Source of the DNA: Hysterangium stoloniferum
Taxonomy: Eukaryota; Basidiomycota; Agaricomycetes; Hysterangiales; Hysterangiaceae
DNA: 64,000 bases
Reading direction: 5' to 3'
NCBI GenBank assembly: GCA_015178975.1
Contig: WHVD01000005.1
Location: 434,001-498,000, forward strand
Made by a program: the position numbers and the translations under genes. Below are positions 11,886-26,870 of the stretch, piece by piece (position 1 is the first letter of the stretch; every line of letters starts with the position of its first letter). The notes below the pieces were generated by a model. The model saw only the letters and a list, made by a program, of their open reading frames with translations. It did no database searches and had not been told where the DNA came from.

Positions 11886-13084
11886 GACGAATCGCAAAAG
11901 AAAAGCGATTAGGGAAGGGAAAGGAACTGTTGGAGAAGCTCCAGCTGAGTTCAAAAATAGAAGTGTCACGTGTTTATTGTGGAAATGCGAGGAAACTTCA
12001 CCTCGTTGCCCACAGCATATAGGCTCTCCATCGGTGAATCAATATCAGTTGAATGGAGCGGTTAGATTTTTCAACATGCAATACCACAAAACGGTAAAAG
12101 CTGAGTTCGTGCCAAAACCAACAAGATACTGAGTGGAAGATACAAAGCAGTAAAGCTCAAGATAGATCCGCAGGGGTGTATCAGAAGAGTATACGTCCAT
12201 GTTGCGCAGCTCGAGAGACATTCTGGGTGGTTGGACTTCATGAGGACTACGCTCTCATCGTTCCACCCAGGATGGCAAAGATGTCGGGGAAAAATAGTGA
12301 GAAAAAGAGAAACAACAGCACGAGTACTAGTAAACACTATCACGATAGCAATTGCCAATAGAGCTGAGCGATGAGGATGAAAATGTAGAAAGCGGGAGAA
12401 GACGAGAGGTAGATGTGTTAGAGGTAAATTGGTTAGGGTAAATGGCAGAGGTAGATGGCTTACTTAAGTATCTCGCAGAAATCGCGCAGTTGAGGCATTT
12501 TGGCGAGCCCCATTAGGTCCAGTCCAAAGCCATAGGGGCTGACGTTAGTTTCCCCAGGTCATTACATAAGCGTGTAATGTCACGTGCTTGACACGGGTGT
12601 ATACACGGTCCTTGCGTCTGCACATACACTTCTGAACTTGTCGCAAGAGTGAACTCCCTAGTCACTGCCCAGGAATAAACACTAGATTCCATTTTTTTGT
12701 TTTCCAACCTCGATTTTCCGCAATCACATCTCCCGTTGTGGGCAAACCTCCGTGGAGTTAGCTCCGTATTATTGGTTGCCCGGGATGCCTGGCAACACTG
12801 AATACAGTCCTTGTTTATCCACGGGTGATCTACTCCAAACAAACAATAATTAATATTAATTCTCTTGAAATTTTCGTTCCCTTTAAAGTATCACGCAACC
12901 TTTTTTATTCGTATTCCGGCTGACGTAATGACCTGGAGAATCTCGGGATAATAAACGCCGTTCTCAGGCTTCCAAAAGGGTCGCTTCCAAAACGAGCATT
13001 AACTGGTCGCACGTCATCCCACCGCTTTTGAAATATATAACGTTGACCAATTATCTCCCATAGCTTTGTCCTTGTTCATCGACC
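11886..13084. promoter_or_regulatory. Divergent CTR / rhodanese intergenic region
   Basis: This 1.2-kb gap lies between head-to-head genes. It holds CACGTG at 11967-11972 (82 bp before the CTR start) and again at 12581-12586, plus a CRE-like TGACGTAA at 12921-12928, about 160 bp before the rhodanese start. I saw no classic copper-response element. Frames at 12071-12358 and 12513-12842 have no recognisable content and are treated as chance. Confidence 0.4.
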
Positions 13085-13718
13085 ATGTTACGCTCAGCAC
13101 TGAGACAGTCGTTATCCGTTTCCCGTCGTTCAACGCTCCCCATCGTTTCAGCTCCATCTCTACACATTCATCGTATCAATGCCATACGCTTCGCGTCCAG
13201 CGGCCCTGCTGAGACTGTGCAACCTGTTATAAAACGGTCAAACGTGCAAATTGACTGGGTCGCTCCCAAAGTACCATACGAAGAAGTTAAACGGCGCACC
13301 CGGGTGCCAACTGAGGTCATATAGCTCCCTTCACGAATCGATCTCATCGCTAACTTTTAATGCAGGACGCATATTTGATTGATGTACGAGAGGCAGATGA
13401 GGTTGCCCAAGGCACAATTCCATCCGCAGTTTCTATTCCCCTCTCCGTACTCTCAACATCGCTCCATATTAAAGGCGACGAATTTCATAATCAATTTGGT
13501 TTCCTGAAGCCAGCGTACAACCAAGAGATTATATTCTACTGTCGCAGCGGAAAGCGCAGCGCAAGTGCGTGCGATATTGCCACAAAACATGGCTATACAA
13601 AGTGCGTGCTTTACAGACGTGTGTTGACCAAACTTTTATAACACCGTCCAGTGTTAAAAACTATGAGGGATCTTGGCTGGATTGGGTGCAGAGAGAACAA
13701 ATCAAGACGTCATCATAA
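13085..13718 (+). CDS. Mitochondrial rhodanese-domain sulfurtransferase
   Basis: Small single-domain rhodanese, comparable to yeast Rdl1/Rdl2. Three exons split by introns 13316-13365 and 13602-13651 (50 nt each) give 177 residues. The first about 40 residues are basic and Ser-rich without acids (MLRSALRQSLSVSRRS...) and look like a mitochondrial targeting peptide. The domain runs DAYLIDVREADEVAQGTIPSA...IIFYCRSGKRSASA; the Cys of the CRSGKR loop is the expected persulfide-forming residue. It ends YEGSWLDWVQREQIKTSS. It converges on the frataxin gene with only 90 bp between stops; both products are expected in the mitochondrial matrix. Confidence 0.9.
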
Positions 13719-13808
13719 CCTTTGAGTTTGGTGTATAAATCCGATGATATGCAGTATCACATTATAAATTATAAACCTAAATTTTGTCTCGGTGTCCTCA
13801 ATCACACA

Positions 13809-14487
13809 TCACTTGACACGAATATCCACCGCCACGCCAAGTGATACCTCTAACTCCTCTTTAAGAAGTGTGCCGATGGTTTTCCCGTCACGAGCATAGA
13901 ACCACACCCCTTTTTCCATTGAATAATCATATCGTTTCGGACCACTGGAAGAAAGTTGACTTTTCAGATGCCGAATGTGATACACTGCTATAATAGGTAC
14001 AAACCTCACAGGGGAGCTGAGCCAGATTTGCTTATTTGGCGGCTGCTTGTTGATGACATATGTTCCTTTGTCGCCCAGGTACAACGTCAACACCCCACTC
14101 TAAATATAATAGATCGGGAGACATAATACAGGCTACCGTGTAATCACGTACATGATACTCAACTTCATACTGCTTGTCATTCAGCGAATCGACGAGGGCT
14201 TCTAGCGACTCTAGCAAAGAATCCATCGACTCGTCCGAGATACTATGGTATGTCTCCATTGGCAAGTCACTAATGGTGACTCATAGAAGGTGTCAATTTA
14301 TTATAACGGCATCGACAATCGTAACTTCTCACCTTAGTGCCGTCATCGGAGGAGGTGTCGCAAAGTGTCGTTGGGCAGTGTACAAGTATGGTTGTTGGGA
14401 ATGTCTCCATCTTGGATGGTATATTCGAACGTAAACTGATAGCGGGCTCATAAAACGTTGGATGGCTCGCTTTGTGACCCCGTTCAT
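13809..14487 (-). CDS. YFH1: Frataxin
   Basis: Mitochondrial regulator of Fe-S cluster assembly. Four exons around introns 14270-14332, 14100-14151 and 13945-14004 give 504 nt, 167 residues. The start is the ATG at 14487; the N-terminus [14 protein letters not shown]...TAQRHFAT is basic and hydroxylated, typical of a presequence. The acidic first helix ([19 protein letters not shown]) and the sheet [39 protein letters not shown] contain the family signature. The last intron is 60 nt with no stop in frame, so its retention would insert 20 residues into the conserved SSPVSGPK loop. It shares a 204-bp divergent promoter with the gene at 14692. Confidence 0.95.
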
Positions 14488-14691
14488 AGCTGACGATGAG
14501 GATAAAGTCCTGTCTAACAATTGAATATTGAATTAGAACCTGAAGTCACGCGCGTTCGGTCACGTGATTATTTCGCCACTACATATACATGTAGTGCTGA
14601 TAATTTATTTCCCTGCCAGTGCAGTTGCCAGCAACGTGCTGAACATTACGTATCAGTAGAAATGACAGAATAGGCTGATTTGAACCCAGAT
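14488..14691. promoter_or_regulatory. Divergent frataxin promoter with TCACGTGA
   Basis: This 204-bp gap lies between head-to-head starts. It carries the full palindrome TCACGTGA at 14560-14567, 74 bp from the frataxin ATG. This is the classical Cbf1-type E-box. A TACATATACATGTA stretch follows at 14581. Confidence 0.5.
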
Positions 14692-15529
14692 ATGAATTCT
14701 GTAAATTCCCGCTTGGGTCACGTCGAGTCACGGCGAACGTCCGTCACCGTCGATACACACCCTTCTTCTCTGCCCCTCATGCTCAAACGACCCAGACCAC
14801 CATCGCCGTCACCCACTCACCCTGATCCTTCGTCTCCGCCCCCGCTCGAAAGCAGCGTCTATCTTCCATTTGCCAAAAGGCGTAGAACTATTGGACCTAT
14901 TATCGACAGGGATGAGCGCAGAGACGAGACTATGATGGATCATGAAGAAGACGACTGTAATGAGGATTACTCTGACGAAGAAGATGTCTATTCTGATGGA
15001 GGCACATTGACTGCTGTACAAAGTGTCAAGAACTATGAACACGTCAATCACATTCTCCACAATCTCCACGCTGAGCAACAGCATCGATTATGTACAGCTC
15101 AGATCCACCAGAGTTCACCATCTGCTCATGCACATTTGCAGTCATCCAACTCCATGTCTTTACAACATCCTCATCAGCAGAATTATCCAGGTTTGCCGCC
15201 CTTGTCGAGTCCAGCAGGGTATGTCCTAAGTTCTCACCATATGATATCTTCGGCATGGGATAGTGTGCCGCCCAGTAGCCAAAGGCAGAATGAGAGTGAT
15301 GCGTTGAACACGGAGACAATACCGGTGGCAGACGCACCATCAGGGGCCAAAGAGAATGTATTGGACCAAGAACGAATGTTTGTCACTCACAGATACGAGG
15401 ATACTAATAGGTATGTGCTATAAGTGACCCTGTCCCGGACAACGCGTTCTGACTCTAAACAGGTTACTTGGATCCTTAGTATTAAGTCGACGACGCATCT
15501 TGCGTTCGCCGTCTGTCGAAACGGAATAA
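14692..15529 (+). CDS. Unknown acidic/basic low-complexity protein
   Basis: Not recognised. Two exons joined over intron 15411-15462 give 261 residues; the start is the first in-frame ATG (MNSVNSRLGHVESRR). It has a Pro-rich part with KRPRPPSPSP and FAKRRRTIGPI, which look like nuclear localisation signals, then an acidic stretch (HEEDDCNEDYSDEEDV). A His/Gln/Ser-rich middle follows, and the short second exon is Arg-rich (LLGSLVLSRRRILRSPSVETE). This resembles a nuclear regulatory protein, but no domain supports a function. Confidence 0.65.
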
Positions 15530-17009
15530 CCCCGGTATATTGGCGATTTGTTTCGGTGAATAGGCTGTTATGTAGCTCTACTAAACTAGGATCCTTTGCA
15601 ATAGCGTGACATGAATGACATGAGATGCTACGCTTATCCATCACTGTATTTGTGTTGTCCATCGAGTTCTGTTTAACCAGCATTATCCATGATACATCTG
15701 CCTTATGAATGCCTCTCAACTCTTTATCCTTCATCTAATCTCTTACGGCTAATGTATGATCACTTATCAATGAACATACTGAGGGTGTACACCAAGAACA
15801 ATGTCATGCAAGGCTATTCAGCTTCACATCATTCATGTCGTTCACGTAAACGTCCCATTCATCAATGGGAACCTGTACCCTATTAAAATGAGCAAACGAC
15901 ACGAGCCTGCAGTACTTTGAAACATTATAAAGGGCGTGTTGAGAGCAAGGAAAAAGGATCCAAAAAGAGGACATTCAAGCGCGCTGATGAGTGCAAGGGC
16001 ATGCATCATTCCAACGGTCCGACCGCGCGGGGATTCTTAAAACACCGCAGATTGGGGTGATGTATGTAATTGACCAAAACACCGCCAAATGAATCACCGC
16101 CCCACTTCAGCTAGGCCTGCCAGACATACCTCCAGTGTCATGTGGGATATGCCCAGCATGTCCACAGCAATGAGAGCTTGGCGGCGGAATATGTTGCCAC
16201 TGACAATGTCCCAATGGTAGTTTGGGCTATGTCACACATCCTATTCCAGCCAGTGCTGTCAGAGTGTCCGTGCATGGGTGAACTTGGTTAACGACAATTG
16301 TTGAAATAAAATATAGAAGCTCCGAATGAACTATAAGAGCAGTATATAAATTCCGTTTGTGCGTATATCTTGTAGTAAGATTAGGTGAACGAATGAGTAG
16401 ATACATGAACACTAGGCTACTTCTATATGTCTGCTAAACAATAGAATATCAAATGGGGCAACAAAAAGGGATTGAACAATGGGAGTAAAGAAACAAAGAA
16501 CAAAGAACAAAAGGAATATGTGTTACGAACTTATGTAACGCTCGTATTCCAACAACAATGTTGGTTTCAACAGGGTGTTACCGTCATCGCGGTATCTAGT
16601 GAATTGAGTGGACCAGCCACCTTGCTTAAAAGAGCCCTCTGCAACGATTTTACGTACATTTTACGTACATTGGCGGAATGTGTTGTTGGAATAACAAGCG
16701 CGTTATATCTTGGCCCGGGTATAGCCTAGTGGGTCCGGCTTGGCCGTGAGCCGAGTGACTGTGACAGCGCATTTTAACTAATCCTTGTTCCTGGCACTTG
16801 GGGTGTTTTATTCGACACAGGATATCAACCGGATCGAACGTTAATTAGCTTGATAAAGGATCAGGTCGGAGCCTTGAATAGACGCGGTGCGAGACTGCAC
16901 ATTGGCGGCCGCTGATAATAAAACTGGAGAGACCTCAAGGTATTATATGTCGCCCCGAGCGGTATATCCTATTTCCTGTGTAATTTCTGCCACAGTTATA
17001 CATCAGACA
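15530..17009. other. Gene-poor stretch
   Basis: About 1.5 kb with no reading frame I can support. A direct repeat of TTTTACGTACAT lies near 16647-16671. On the minus strand about 16000-16260 reads as a stop-interrupted protein-like string (YHWDIVSGNIFRRQALI...), possibly a decayed element, but I cannot name it. Confidence 0.4.
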
Positions 17010-17705
17010 CCAATAGGCTTGTTAATGAAGACTTCCTAAACATGATGAATCGTGTCCGAATTTCTTAGCTGTAGACCAAGTCACACTGTATCAGTCAATG
17101 GGGTGAGCCTGAGTGTGTGCATCTTTACTTGATATGTATCTTTGCGTCCTGCTCAATCCACACAGATGAATTATCTGTCGAACGTGTTCTTTGCCTCACC
17201 GCTACAACCACTCCTCAAGTAGAAAGGACATATGCAAATCCTTTCACATCCATACAGAAGGTGTTCCCAGGTGTTTGTTCACCGTTGCTTAGTTGGTCAT
17301 GTTCATTTTCCTCCCTCCAAGAACCTTGCCGAGAAGATGGAGAATCTCATCCCATTTCTTCATGCGAGAAGGGGGCCTGCTATTGTCTATGTAAAGATGG
17401 CATAGTGGTGGCGACGACCGCATTCGGGATGGGCATTGACAAAGGTATGCCTCGAGTTTCCTATTGTTTATCTGTCTTTCCCTTTAGCTAATATACGTCA
17501 GGTAAGTCCAGGATATCCCCGCTTCTATTGATGATAATTTATTTGGCCTTCCAGATCATACATCTTTTTCTCCCGAAGACGCTGGAAAATTTTAGGTGCC
17601 ATTTGGGCGCTTTTCCAACAACGGCGGATATAGTATGAACGGATAATACAGTCAAGAAGTCTGTTGTGTAGGCCGGGATGGATTGCCTGCGTTTCGGTTC
17701 GCTTG
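17010..17705 (+). pseudogene. RecQ-type DNA helicase remnant
   Basis: A degenerate copy of a RecQ ATP-dependent helicase. It opens with RLVNEDFLNMMNRVRIS, then two in-frame stops where the DEAH motif II belongs, then SHCISQWG. Next come VERVLCLTATTTPQV (motif III), a damaged linker and GIVVATTAFGMGIDK (motif V). Splice sites are still intact: DK-ANIRQ is joined over 17444-17486, a 14-nt exon follows, and after a second intron IIHLFLPKTLENF continues. Motif VI survives as GRDGLP before a stop. Motif I (Walker A) is absent. Stops, frameshifts and missing parts exclude an active helicase. Confidence 0.85.
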
Positions 17706-18980
17706 AAGTTAACCAGAAGAGACCAGCCGTTACAGCCACAAAACACACTCGAGGCATGCTAGAGGAGAAAAACAATGGACGACTTTAATAATAAAGAGTC
17801 TGCGGGAAACTAATCATGCTAATTATTGTACAAATATACCCTTCTGTCCGGAGCCACGATATCAATTACCAAGCCCCGGATGCACATTCGCCGTGTCCGT
17901 TCCAGAAAACCATAGTGATAAGACGTTCATCCATATTTCAAACCCTTTTGGAGTGTGTGTACGGGGAGAGTATAAATTACAAATACACACACTGTTCACA
18001 CAACTGACTGACTGGGAATAAAATATGTTCATTCCATAAATAAATATCAGAGTCCAATGCTAGAGGTAAAGAAGAGAGCTGTTATTAGACTGGTTCAATA
18101 TCTGTAAAAAAAAGAAAATGGTCGTCAGTACTACTAGTTAACATAAACGAAGGTAAACGAAATATCAGAATTAGCATGGTATGCTCTTCAAGTACCCGTC
18201 CTTGAGACGGCCTTCAGTGCTTGACTCTGTTTTATCGATCCTTTAGCGATGAATGGAAATGTGACTTACCATAAACCTTTACAAGAGTGTCTTTGAGTAA
18301 GACGTGAAAGAGATGGGAAAAGGATACAAAAAAAAATTATGCTCAATGTCACACCAGTCATGTCACACAAGTCGTGTTAGATATATGTATAAAAATAAAA
18401 TGTAGGACATGTACCTGTTATAACGATATGCATGAGGTCACTGCAGAATAATCTCTTTCATGTTGGGATTTATTTCCGTGGTGATTCAACAATATTCATA
18501 TCATTCAAAACGTCAGCCTGTTTACGTCCAAGTATAGCTTCCCTTTAACCCAATTATTATAAAGGGACGGCTAACATGCTCTCGCCACATTTCAAGTGCA
18601 CATGGATCTGTTAATTTCACATTATGAGTATAAATGCTGAGCACAGAGCTATGAGCGAGCTGAAAGCTGAGTCGGTCCAACACCTCTGAATACAGTATGA
18701 CATCACGAACTCCTCCCACCAATAAAAGCGTCATTAGCTGGGTGAGTCGCCGTCTTGCTTTCCAAATGGATTTGGAGACTTGAGCTTCAGCTTGAATCCT
18801 AATTCGAGTTTTGAGCAGTCCTTGATATTCCAGAGACCAACAAGCGCTTTCGCTAGCGCTAATAGGAGGAGCAAGCAACGACAAACAACGTTCGCCGAGC
18901 TTCCAGTCCCTTTTATACGGAAGGTCTGCCTCCCTGTTACTATCTTATTTTACCCTCTCATTTTTACAGTTGTATTCCAG
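17706..18980. other. Intergenic region and septin upstream sequence
   Basis: About 1.3 kb without a supported gene. The last 60 bases are pyrimidine-rich and end TTCCAG directly before the septin ATG, which looks like the 3' end of an intron in the 5' UTR. Other short frames on either strand have no homology-like content. Confidence 0.4.
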
Positions 18981-20779
18981 ATGTCTGAATACGCCGACTC
19001 TTATAGCCGCGAATCTTACAACCAGTCTCCAAACGGCGAGGCCCAAGCCATTCCCAATGGGCACCACGCCGACAAACAACCTCTAGCTTCGCTCCCTCAC
19101 GCCTCTCATTTTCTCTCTTCTGTAGTGCGCAAGAAGCTCATGGGCTATGTCGGTTTCGCGAATCTACCCAACCAAGTTCACAGGAAGAGTGTAAGAAAGG
19201 GTTTCCAATTTACCGCCATGGTTGTTGGTGAGTTACATTCGACAATGTGCGTGGTGGCTATGCTGATTCCACGCATACATTTATGCAGGCGAATCCGGAC
19301 TGGGAAAGTCTACGCTCATTAATACCCTTTTCAACACTACGTTATACCCTCGCAAGGAAGCGCTTCCTCCAATTGCTGAACGTCCTCAGACCGTCTCCAT
19401 CCAAAGTATTAGTGCTGGTAAGGTTCAATTATTTATATAGACTCTAGAGATATTATCCCAGCCTCTTCAAAGACATCGAGGAGAACGGCGTTCGTCTACG
19501 CTTGACTGTGGTCGATACTCCTGGATTCGGTGACTTCGTAAATAATGACGACAGGTTCGTGATAATGTACACAATTGACATTGGTTGGGGGAAATGAACA
19601 CCACTACTTACTAGCTGGAAACCTATCGTTGAGGATATCGAGTCCAGATTTGACGCATACCTGGAGCAAGAGAGCAGGGTCAATCGACAGAAAATCGTGG
19701 ATAACCGCGTCCACGCATGCCTGTATTTCATTCAACCGACAGGACATTCGTAAGTCTGGGAATGGGACCTTAATTCGGAGCATCTCATAGATCCCATGCA
19801 GCCTGAAGCAAATTGACATTGAATTTATGCGTCGACTACATCAAAAAGTTAATCTTATTCCTGTCATTGCCAAGGCCGATACCCTGACGGACGAAGAGAT
19901 TAACGAGTTCAAGCAGCGTGTATGTTATTCCAGTCAGCGGTTATCGCTTTCCTGACATCTTTTGGACAGATACTATCTGATATTGCAGCTCACAATATCC
20001 AGATTTTCCAAGCGCCAACATATGAGAATGAGGATGAAGAGACCGTTGCTGAAAACGAAGAAATTGCTGTACGTATGTTCTCTTCCGTTCAGACCCTCCT
20101 ATCAAACGTCACCACCAGGCTAAGATTCCTTTCGCCGTCGTCGGTTCCGATCAACAAGTCCAGACATCAGATGGCCGTGTCGTTCGCGGTCGCGCCTACC
20201 CATGGGGTGTCATCGAAGTTGATAACGAAGATCATTGTGACTTCGTAAAACTCCGTCAGATGCTTGTTAGGACTTATATGGAGGAGCTTCGTGAACATAC
20301 CAATACATCTCTTTACGAAAATTGGCGTAGTGAAAAACTTCTCGATAAGGGCATTACACAGGATCCTAGTGTTTTCAAAGAGATCAAGTGAGTGAATTCC
20401 TATCTTTTTCTATTTGTGACGGCCAATATGGACACCGTAACAGCCCGGCTCAGAGAGCAGCTGAGGAACGTGCGTTACATGAGCAGAAACTTATCAAGAT
20501 GGAAGCCGAAATGAGAATGGTGTTCCAACAAAAGGTTCAGGAGAAGGAGGCCAAGCTGAAACAATCCGAAGAGGAGTTGTATGCCCGGCACAGAGAAATG
20601 AAAGATGCGCTTGAGAAGCAACGTTTGGAGATCGAAGATAAGAAACGCAGGATTGAAAATGGCAAGCCCTTAACACCCACTCAAGACAAGACTGTCGTGC
20701 GTATATCCCTGTTAATATTACTGAGCCGTTTGACAATTTACGAATATAGAACAAGAAAAACCGATTCCTCCGGGCATGA
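18981..20779 (+). CDS. CDC3: Septin, Cdc3 class
   Basis: Filament-forming GTPase of the septin ring. Nine exons (introns 19228-19288, 19418-19472, 19555-19614, 19750-19801, 19920-19969, 20069-20118, 20388-20443, 20697-20749) give 1362 nt, 453 residues. Before the GTPase domain stands [20 protein letters not shown], the Cdc3/AspB-type leader. The P-loop is GESGLGKST, switch [10 protein letters not shown], the specificity loop AKADT. After the domain a heptad coiled-coil ([20 protein letters not shown]...[19 protein letters not shown]) leads to a basic end NKKNRFLRA. The final exon is only 30 nt and is supported by the usual basic septin tail. The TTCCAG before the ATG suggests a leader intron. 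Confidence 0.94.
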
Positions 20780-20988
20780 TAACATCTTTGGAGGTCAATC
20801 CTTTTTGTTTTTTTATGTGTGATTTCCATACCTCTAGGGCAGATATGGAAATGACCATTCTGTAACTGCTTTTAACCATGCCATTCTTTGTTGTTTTATG
20901 AGCCGGTTTGAAATCGGACTGATTGGTTTAATTAATATAGTATGCACCCCAAATATGGCGTACGGCTTACGTGAGATTGTGAAAACCA

Positions 20989-21857
20989 ATGACTATCCAC
21001 ATACCCGATCAGTTTGAAGCAGCTGCAGTATTTTTATCAGACTCAACTTCACCAGCTTTGGCAAAGGTATCCGACAACGTTAAACTAGAGGTGTATATTT
21101 ACAGTAATTTTATGTAACCTAGCCTCATCTTAGCTGATAAGCCTTCAGCTCTACGCCTTATACAAATGCATCAAGGTTTCCCAGACACCATTAGATCCCA
21201 GACCATCATTATTTGATTTTACTGGCAGAGCCAAATGGGATGCATGGCATAAACTGGGAAGCGAAAATGATCATACAGACGTAGAGGTGTGGCAACAACG
21301 GTATGTTGATATAGCGCGGTCATTGGGATGGGAACCAAATCCACACCCTGCTGTCGCGGCTAACGAGCATCAAGATGAAGAGTCTAGTAACGGTGGGGGT
21401 GGTGGGATGGGTGTCAGTGTCAGCGTCATATCGCGACTACCGCTGGATGAGCCTGAAGACGATGAAAGTACTCTCCATGCATGCGCCTTATCCAACGATG
21501 CCACGCAGCTGACGTCATTTTTGGCGTCACATCCAGACATCGATGTCAATGCGCTGGACGACTATGTGAGTCTCCGTCCATTCATGGGCAGGATCGATTT
21601 TCGAAAACAACACCGCAGGGATATACAGCCCTTCATCTCGCGGCGGACCGAGGGAACACGAGTGTAGTCAAGGCACTCCTCGAACGAGGGGCCGACACGA
21701 GTGTTGAGGTACTGTTTATCACATGGCAACTTCTTGCCCAATTTGCTTGAGCTTATTGTGCTATTAGGACCCCGACGAGCTGACTGCTCTGCATCTTGCA
21801 GAAACTTGCGGCCATCATGACATTGTAGCAATGATACGAGAATATCTTTCACCGTGA
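20989..21857 (+). CDS. ACBD6: ACBD6-like acyl-CoA-binding, ankyrin protein
   Basis: Binds acyl-CoA through an N-terminal four-helix ACB domain and partners through C-terminal ankyrin repeats. Four exons over introns 21091-21148, 21566-21618 and 21709-21767 give 232 residues. The ACB domain shows FEAAAVFLSD...LELYALYKCIKVSQTP...PSLFDFTGRAKWDAWHKLG, with the conserved YALYK and KWDAW acyl-CoA contacts. A Gly/acidic linker (NGGGGGMGVSVSV) leads to two to three ankyrin repeats (ESTLHACALSND..., GYTALHLAADRGNTSVVKALLERGAD, LTALHLAETCGHHDIVAMI). Length and order match ACBD6. Confidence 0.92.
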
Positions 21858-22022
21858 TACACACGTATCGATTCTTTTCCGCACAGCATATTTGCATATT
21901 GTAGACCCATACATAACCTGTAATAGATAGATATGTGGTAATGCCACGAGCGCCTATAACATAAAAAAATAAGTTTGGTGACTGCGACGAGCTTAGGAGC
22001 GTTCTTCTCGTCTGGGTCATGC

Positions 22023-23602
22023 ATGCACCTTCATGCGTCTCATTTCCAGATAAAGACTGGTGTCTCCCTAGCCTCAAGGTACCGACCTATCTCACTATTT
22101 CCCACTCAACAAGTTGTGAAAAAGCCGCATGTTCGAACTGCTCACACGTCTGGGGAGTGCAAAGTTCCAAAGCAGGGAAAGCCCTCTGGTCACTTTGAAC
22201 GTAAAGCAATTCAGAGGCCAGAAGGGTTTGAAAGGTATTAGTCTTTTTGATCCTTTTGAACAGTCTACAAATAATCTTTTTGCGTCTTTCCAGACTAAGA
22301 ACTTCACATAGGGTCCTTTCCGATCCCTTGGTCCCTAATGGGTCCCAGACGTCTTGTGAATTACCAAATGATGCAGAACACTCACTGAATACTAGTCCCA
22401 ACGCAGTCCCGACCACGCCGTGGCAGTTACTTCAACAGCTTCGACATCTAGCATTCCCCCCTGCACCGCCATTTTCACGCTTCCTTAATCTTCATAGAAA
22501 ACACCCTCACCTCAATTCTGTCGAATCCTATAATTTTATTCTGGCATTATCTATTCGGCACGGATTATCGAGCAGCACTCGTGCACTAATCGATTCCATG
22601 GCTGCAATGCGCATTGCGCCTAATGTGGAAACGGAACAGCTGGTGGTACGCTATACGGTTTCTAGCGGATTCTGGAAGCAGGCCTGGCAGCAAGTGATGA
22701 GACGTTATGGCTCCGTGCAAGCTATTCCTATGCCGGTGCTATTGGAATTACTTGCGCCCAGTCCTCGGGATCACCTCCGGCCTCGTCTTCTCTCGAGAGC
22801 GCATCGCATATATGTCCGACCCTCATCACGACCCGTTGAGAAACCCCCGGTTAATGATCAAAACCCGTCTAACGGGCCTTTGGACCCCATGCTACTCATC
22901 ATGCAACGTTTCCCTAGACTTGCCTTATCCGACCTTGCTCAACTTCCCACCCGTGTTGTCTCATATATGGTCAGAGGACTTATACGTAGTGGCCATGAAG
23001 ATGAAGCACTCGTAATAACCAAGAAGCATATAATGACCTTACCGCGACATCCTACTTCCAAGCAAATAGACTTCGCAAGGAGGTTGATAAATTTACATCT
23101 CTCTACAGGACAAATCAAGCTCGTGAATTACAAAAAGAAGCGGAAACTTGTTGAAGGGCTTTTTGCTTTGCATCCAGCTTTGGGGCCTAACGCGCAGACC
23201 ACGAGCCTCTTAATGCGTTTTATGGCAAGGAGCATGAGATGCGGAACACTGGCATATTTCTTTTATAAAATTTATCGTTCGCGTTGGGGGGATGCGACGG
23301 ATAGCCTCTCTGTTCGCAGGAGAGTTATCCAGTATGCCTTGAAACAGAATAAGCTCGACATCGCCCATGAAATCGCAACGATGGAACCTCCCAAAGTACC
23401 CGACCCTCCAATTGAACCACCTGATTCGCGCAACCTATTACTCGACGTTCATACGTGGCGAGCCAGGTATCCGCGGCACGGGAGAGAACGGCGATATTGG
23501 AGAAGAGTCATTTACCGACTACTACAACGAAGACGGCGCTCCAATTCCATGAGACAGCATCGCGTGGATACACCAAGCAATAATATATCCCCTGCGATCT
23601 AG
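22023..23602 (+). CDS. PPR-like helical repeat protein, probably mitochondrial
   Basis: Two exons joined at intron 22235-22293 give 506 residues. The start is the first in-frame ATG (MHLHASHFQIKTG); without the splice the first exon stops. The sequence has paired helices of PPR style, such as SVESYNFILALSIRHGLSSSTRALIDSMAAMRIAPNVETEQ, and later KQIDFARRLINLHLSTGQIK and VRRRVIQYALKQNKLDIAHEI. It is very basic at the C-terminus (RRYWRRVIYRLLQRRRRSN). This suggests an RNA-binding organellar protein, but repeat counts and a named orthologue cannot be given by eye. It converges on the CAS1 gene. Confidence 0.7.
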
Positions 23603-23680
23603 TATACTACACATTGATTGAACAAGTCTCGTACAGAAAAGTCTACGATACATTATTTTAGGCCTAAATGATAAAAGACT

Positions 23681-26540
<2,860 letters not shown>

Positions 26541-26870
26541 CCTATGAAGAACCTGGTCCTCTGTGGTCGAATAAACCGGCCTATCTAGTCTAGAGTTCAC
26601 CCAAGATCGTCTCAACAGCTTGAGAAAGAAACAGCTGGCAAAGAGAGCTGTCGGGATTTGACAGCGAATTTGTTTCTGTTTGGGTTCGGGACAGGTTAAC
26701 GAAAACTGACAGACGAATCCGAATTTCCACCTAGGCACACTTACACATGGTTCTATTTTGATTAACTTTCCATATTTGATCATGCATTGGCCAATCAAAC
26801 GAATCAAAGGCACAACTGTCTGAAGAATGTCCATTATGTCCATAAATCAATTACAAAGTACATGGATAAA

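Noticed and set aside
12071..12358. Hydrophobic minus-strand frame upstream of CTR
   Set aside because: No family resemblance and no splice partners; it lies in the promoter gap and looks like AT-rich chance.
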